Assembly (NCBI GenBank): GCA_003117195.1
Contig: BDSI01000015.1
Span: 1,179,001-1,243,000, forward strand
From: Eudorina sp. 2006-703-Eu-15
Taxonomy: Eukaryota; Chlorophyta; Chlorophyceae; Chlamydomonadales; Volvocaceae
Direction of reading: 5' to 3'
DNA: 64,000 nt
The notes under the pieces were generated by a model. The model was not told the DNA's origin, searched no databases, and worked only from the letters and a program-made list of their open reading frames with translations. Numbering within the stretch: position 1 is the stretch's first letter; every line of letters begins with the position of its first letter. This document shows, piece after piece, positions 59,351 through 64,000 of this stretch. The translations under genes and the position numbers were made by a program.

Positions 59351-60621
59351 ATATCACCAGTAAAAAATGTTTGCGCAAGGCCATTGTCAGCGGCGTATGT
59401 TCGAAACAGAGGTTCGAAAGGTCAAACATCTAGCTCCTGCTGTACAAATGCAAAGTAATTTTCTTGCGTTGCGGATGTAAAATGTATCATCCTCGTGCAT
59501 GCTCACGAAGGCATGCCCGACATCCAAGAGTACCGGCACCGATTCGAATCTCTCCTACCATGTCTTTAATTGCATTCAACTATGACGACGGTAAAATTCA
59601 ATTATAAAATTGTTTCAACACAGGCGGGCAAATAATCTACAGTCCTACGCTTACCCATTCATTCCTGTCGTACATGACCTGCACTGTGTCACATAATCGC
59701 GCCGCATCAAAGCGTTTACAGGCGCTGTACGGTAAGCATCACCCTGGACAACGCCAATGCATTATTGTGGGCAACACAGCACAACATGGTTCCAAGCCCA
59801 GTACCCCACTATCCCACGAGATGCAGGAGTACGATTGCCGTTCGTGAGGAAATCACCGTGCGCGTAACAACTGTAAGCACCACTTTCGCGACCCAACGCA
59901 GTGGCCATAATGACCTTCAGGGTATTCTTCTTTTGCATATCTAATGTGCACCTCACGTACTCTCCTACGCCATATTACGCTTGCCGTGTCGCATGCCTGT
60001 CCGCCCACCAAGAAGCTCTTGCTAACGCAACCAAGACCATGAATGTCCACCCACGCTTAAGAACAACACGCCAGGGTTGCTCATCACCAATCCGGAATCC
60101 TTGCAGGGCCCCTGAAACACTTCAGCGGGCCCTGGAACACTTCCACCACCAATGCCAAACATCAATCCGATGCAAGGACGCTACTGTACAGGGCAATATT
60201 ATATACAGTAACACCGAACGACACACAGGTTCTAACAAGCCCATGCAGGATTTCCATCCCCCTCAGGGAAACTGCCGCACGTGTCCTGCCGCACACTGGC
60301 GCCCTCCCCGCGCACCCACGTCAGCACGTCAGCTCGGGCAGTCGTCGCCCGGCCGTCTCAGCTCGTACGCGCGAGCATGCCGACATCCCCCCCTTGATCA
60401 CCCACACACACAACGAGCCGATCGAGCACGCGCTTCACAGAACACCACCCTTCTGGCCGCCGCCATGGCACTGGGTGGTGGTTCGGGTGGGCTCCACCCG
60501 ACAACTTGTCAGAGATATCCGCTGGGCGCATTGCATGCACACGGAAGAATGCTCTCGGCCTGCCTACGTCAGTTCTCCACGACCGTTTCCCGAGCCAGGC
60601 GGCATCCCACTCCCGCCCTCC
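59351..60621. other. Intergenic region, no supported gene
   Basis: It lies between two genes of the same strand, downstream of the NHL-BTB gene and upstream of the ankyrin gene. Composition is more AT-rich than the exons. The open frame at 59901-60701 has no recognisable domain and runs into the antisense of the BTB gene. Confidence 0.5.
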
Positions 60622-61240
60622 TCAAGGCGCCATCCCCAGCTCCCGCAAGAGACTGGCCGCAAGCTCCGGGCACCTGGCCATCAGGTCCCCGACGGAACTG
60701 AAGTCCACGTGCCTGCGATGACGCAGCAGGTACCACTTGATATGCTCCACCATCGCCGTCATCCCGCGCTGCTCGGCCCAGATGAGGTCCGACACCGCTG
60801 ACCCATGGGTCACGGCCCCCATCAGCCAGCACTCCAGCTGCTGCGTGCACGCCGCGGGCATCAGCAGCCGGTCGGCCAGCTGCAGCGCGGGCTTCAGGAG
60901 CTCGTCCGGCATGTACAGCTCGTTGCCGTACATGTACGACAGCAGCCAGCTGAAGGCCTCCGCATCAGCGTCCGGCAGCGTGACGTCACTGGCCCCGCTG
61001 TCCGCAAAGCCGCCGCCGGGGGCCAGGAGCTGCCGGAAGTACTCGCTGTGGGCCGCGAGCACAGCGCGGTGGACTAAGAAGCGTGCGCCGTCCACCCGCA
61101 CGATGACTGCGAGCGCAGCGTCATCGCCGCCACCGCCACTGCCACCGCCGCCGCCGCCACTGCCACCGCCTCCGCCGCCACTGCCTCCGCCGCCGCCGCC
61201 ACTGCCTCCGCCGCCGCCGCCACTGCCTCCGCCGCCTCCG

Positions 61241-61272
<32 letters not shown>

Positions 61273-62622
61273 GCCGCCGCCACCAAGACCGCCACCGACG
61301 TGCACACCCGGGCTGGCGCCGTCCGCAACAGCGCCGCCAGTCCGCTGCGCCGCCGGCAGCCCCATCAGCAGGGCATTGCGCAGCCCGATAAGGACGGCGC
61401 TGGGCTGCCGCTGCGCCCGGCACCTGCCCGCTGCCATGGCCGCTGCCGCCCGCGGTGGAATCCAAGACGCGCTCCTGTTCTGCGCCGGCGCCCCGAAACC
61501 CGCCAGGAGCCCTCCGCTCAGGATCAGCGCGCCGTACTCCACACGCTCATCCGGATAGCCCGTGCAGTAGCCAAGCAAGAGCTCGCCGGAGGGCAGAATG
61601 CCTAAAAAGGAGTCTATCGCAGCGGCGGGCATCAACCGCAGGAGCTCTGTGCTGACGAACCCGGAGGCCGGATTCAAGACGCGCAGGTAGTCCTTATCCA
61701 AGATGAAGAGATGGCCACTGCTGCTGCTGCTGCTACTGCTCAAGCCGCCATTGCCGCTGCCGCCACCGCCGCCGCCGCCGCCGCCGCCGACCAGCCGGAT
61801 ATCGGTGATGTTATTGAAGCGGGCATGTCTGCCGGCGCCGTCGGCGAAGCCCTCGCCATCGCAGTCGCCGGCCACCAGGCGTGCTGCCGTACACATGCCG
61901 GTGACGCCGATGACGCTGGCGAGCGCGATCAAATCCGTGAAGGTGGGACAGTCGTCACCGATCGCGTTCCTCAGGAGCACGATGTCCACGCGCCATATAG
62001 CCGTCCCAGTGGCAGCCCATAACACGTCTTCGCAGGTGTCGTACGCTAGGGCCCTCCAGGAGCAACCCACGGGTCCCGGGGCTCGCAGGCCGGGCAGGGT
62101 CGTCACGATGCTGCTGACGGCGTCCACCACTCGTACGGCATCGGCGTCCGCGACGTACAGCCTGCCGTTGCCATCAGCCGCGAGGGCTGATATCTGCCGG
62201 AAGCGGGCCTCGCCCCTGGCGCCGTCGCTGCTGCTGCTCGGGGTCCAGGGGTGGTACAGGTTTCCCGCGGCGAGGGAAATCACGCCGGCGCTGTCGAGCT
62301 GCGCGATAGCATGGCGGTTTGCGACAAAGAAGATGGATTCAGTCACCGGCTCGTAGGTCGGGCACCGGACTCTGGTGATGGCCTCAGGCACAGCCACGAC
62401 GGCCTCCGGGCCGAGCCGCGCTGCGATGGTGGGTCCATCATCGCCACCAGCGACCACGAGGTTAAAGATACTCCTGGGACTGAAGACAAGCGTTTGCAGC
62501 TGGTAAACTCCGCGTTGAGCGCCAGCATCCGACGGCCCGGCGTCTCCGGGGCAAGGCCGCGAAACAACGCCGCACGGCTGCGCGCCAACAGCAGTAACGC
62601 GCGTGCGCCTATACATTGACAT
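60622..62622 (-). CDS. NHL-type beta-propeller / BTB (POZ) protein with poly-Gly linker
   Basis: A single open frame of 666 residues with ATG at 62620-62622 and TGA at 60622-60624. Residues about 40-400 contain NHL-like propeller blades (ISALAADGNGRLYVADADAV, ADGAGRHARFNNITDIRLVG, HLFILDKDYLRVLNPASG). Residues about 444-498, coded by 61127-61290, are nearly pure glycine with regular serines. Residues about 500-600 form a BTB domain (VIVRVDGARFLVHRAVLAAH, SEYFRQLL, then LPDADAEAFSWLLSYMYG). A helical C-terminal tail follows. BTB proteins commonly dimerise and serve as cullin-3 ligase adaptors, with the other domain choosing the target. The NHL-BTB order is frequent in volvocine algae. No intron is needed. 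An upstream exon cannot be excluded. Confidence 0.88.
61127..61290 (-). repeat. Coding GGC/GCC tract: (Gly6-Ser)n linker
   Basis: Roughly 164 bp of GCC/CCA triplets on the plus strand code for a Gly-rich linker with a Ser after about every six Gly. It separates the propeller from the BTB domain. A second, shorter Gly/Ser run lies at 61727-61792. Confidence 0.95.
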
Positions 62623-63192
62623 GCGTTTTTATTCAGATGCGGGACACAGATACCACTGGTTCCTTATAGGTTTAGCAAGAAACTCCCCGCACAACATACA
62701 TAAACCGGTTGAGATTGTACACGAACCAGCATTGAGAGTTGTACAGTAGAGTAGTGCTCAGCTAATTGTCAAACGGACGGAAAATCCCAATCCGTGAAAG
62801 CTCGGAAGCGCCCGAGACGTCTATTATTTCATCTTGGCGATATATTGAAGGGAATCTGGTTGCGCTGTATGGTTGTAGAGCAACAACGTCATGGTTGCAA
62901 TCCTTTCCTTTGGTTTCGGATTTTCGGAGGAAGGTTTCGGACTTTCTCTGTGCGTCCTAGATAGGCAGCTCGGCAGATAGGCCATTACAAGCTTGAGGAT
63001 GCCAAACGTTGCTAGGTCGGCTTCAGAGTGATATGTATGTCAAGCATTTTTATTAATGGGCCCCAGTTGACCCAACGACGGGACCACCCTCTTGTAAGGG
63101 TAGGGCCGTGTAAGCACATACTCCCCACAACTAAAAGCACTAGGACTATGAGCAGGTTACAACACCCTGACACAATGATTATCAATGATAAT

Positions 63193-63243
63193 GGGCCCGT
63201 TGGAACACCCGGTCGGGACTCGGGTCCACCTTGTAACGGTTAC
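63193..63243. repeat. 51-bp conserved dispersed segment, copy 2
   Basis: Counterpart of 24651-24701, with three differences around CGGTCGGGACTCGGG. A partly similar sequence (GGGCCCCAGTTGACCC...GGGACCACC) lies about 130 bp upstream at 63059-63092. Confidence 0.8.
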
Positions 63244-63556
63244 TACTCGAGTACCAACTGTAAACCGAATGCGTACTACTCACAGGTTGCCGCGACATTG
63301 GCATCAACGCTTAGTCCGATGCAACGCTACGCTGGGATACCTACTTCGAACCCCACGTCAGACGTCATCAGCCCGGGTTGACGAAGTTTTCAGTGTCGGG
63401 TGAAAAGTTGTTCTCAGCATGCGGATGATCAATGACCCGTTGGGTTTGCGTATGAATCGAGTTGCACTGGACGCCGACGAAGTCAACTACGCGCGCTATG
63501 AGGCGGCTGCCTGTGGCAGCAGCAGGAGCCTTGTCGCCACACCGACCTTGCGAAGG

Positions 63557-63665
63557 CACACCACACCACACCACACCACACCACACCACACCACACCACA
63601 CCACACCACACCACACCACACCACACCACACCACACCACACCACACCACACCACACCACACCACA
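63557..63665. repeat. (CCACA)n pentanucleotide satellite
   Basis: About 21 perfect tandem ACCAC/CCACA units. Every frame on both strands stays open through it, which explains several spurious open frames. Confidence 0.98.
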
Positions 63666-64000
63666 TCACCGGTTCAGGCACCGCGAGCGCTCCGAGCGGA
63701 CCCCGCCCTGCCGTACATAATCCCTCTAGGTTACAGCGTCCGGCTTAGGTCCAACCCTCACGTCAAGAGTCTCTCGACATATCTGCTCCTATAAATACTG
63801 ACTAACCTTTTGGATAGCAGGAGACTTGCCGTACATGACACGACATGCCTTCCTGACACCCACCCGTGCGTTCCTCACAGCGTCATGTGCTCACCATGTA
63901 CGGCAATTGATTCAAGGTACGGCCACATGGGCAACTACGTACGCCACGCAGAATAAACACACGCTTGACACGACAGCGACGAGGAATGCCACAAACAACA

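Larger units (their letters stand above)
62623..64000. other. Intergenic region with repeats, no supported gene
   Basis: Upstream of the NHL-BTB gene. It contains the second copy of the 51-bp dispersed segment (63193-63243) and a pentanucleotide satellite (63557-63665). Short open frames on either side show no motif. Confidence 0.6.

Overview
The window is nuclear DNA from a GC-rich unicellular eukaryote, most likely a chlamydomonadalean or volvocine green alga. The reasons are many short GT-AG introns, GC-rich exons with Ala/Gly/Pro/Gln-rich low-complexity protein, a plant-type (IBM1-like) JmjC demethylase with its RING-like cysteine block, an F-box-like/ankyrin protein and an NHL-BTB protein of styles common in these algae, a secreted protein ending in SPPPP-type hydroxyproline sequence, and abundant dinucleotide microsatellites. 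No bacterial, organellar, rRNA or tRNA gene was recognised. The species cannot be fixed from the sequence alone.

Layout. (1) 1-14.4 kb, plus strand: one multi-exon gene, 5' end not resolved, of at least 24 exons (about 1,030 residues) encoding a modular, apparently secreted protein that ends in four Cys-rich PAN/apple-like repeats, each on its own phase-1 exon; its introns are full of (TA)n, (TATTA)n and (GT)n tracts. (2) 14.4-18.7 kb: repeat-bearing intergenic DNA. (3) 18.7-42.1 kb, plus strand: a 22-exon gene whose exon phases all agree, predicting a 3,911-residue KDM3/IBM1-type JmjC histone demethylase with an intact H-x-D...H iron triad and a very long low-complexity N-terminal half. (4) 45.3-50.7 kb, minus strand: an 8-exon, 527-residue PRL1/PLRG1 WD40 splicing factor. 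(5) 51.1-53.2 kb, plus strand, divergent from PRL1: a 599-residue WW plus GYF-like protein. (6) 54.8-55.5 kb, plus: a 103-residue single-pass membrane protein. (7) 57.2-59.35 kb, minus: a 590-residue F-box-like/ankyrin protein. (8) 60.6-62.6 kb, minus: a 666-residue NHL-repeat/BTB protein with a poly-Gly linker.

Functional themes. The central genes concern chromatin (H3K9-type demethylase) and splicing (PRL1, and probably the WW/GYF protein that shares a 0.4-kb divergent promoter with it). The last two minus-strand genes look like ubiquitin-ligase substrate adaptors. These are family-based inferences; exon models were derived by eye from splice signals, phase agreement and protein continuity.

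The most novel-looking material is in the non-coding part. At least five dispersed repeat families recur between introns and intergenic DNA. One of them (family A) abuts (GT)n tracts and keeps two hairpins by compensatory base changes, so it probably is a structured-RNA-derived retroelement. Other items are a 0.2-kb palindrome built on a (TA)n tract, and a 5' splice site that is the first GT of a 202-bp (GT)n tract.
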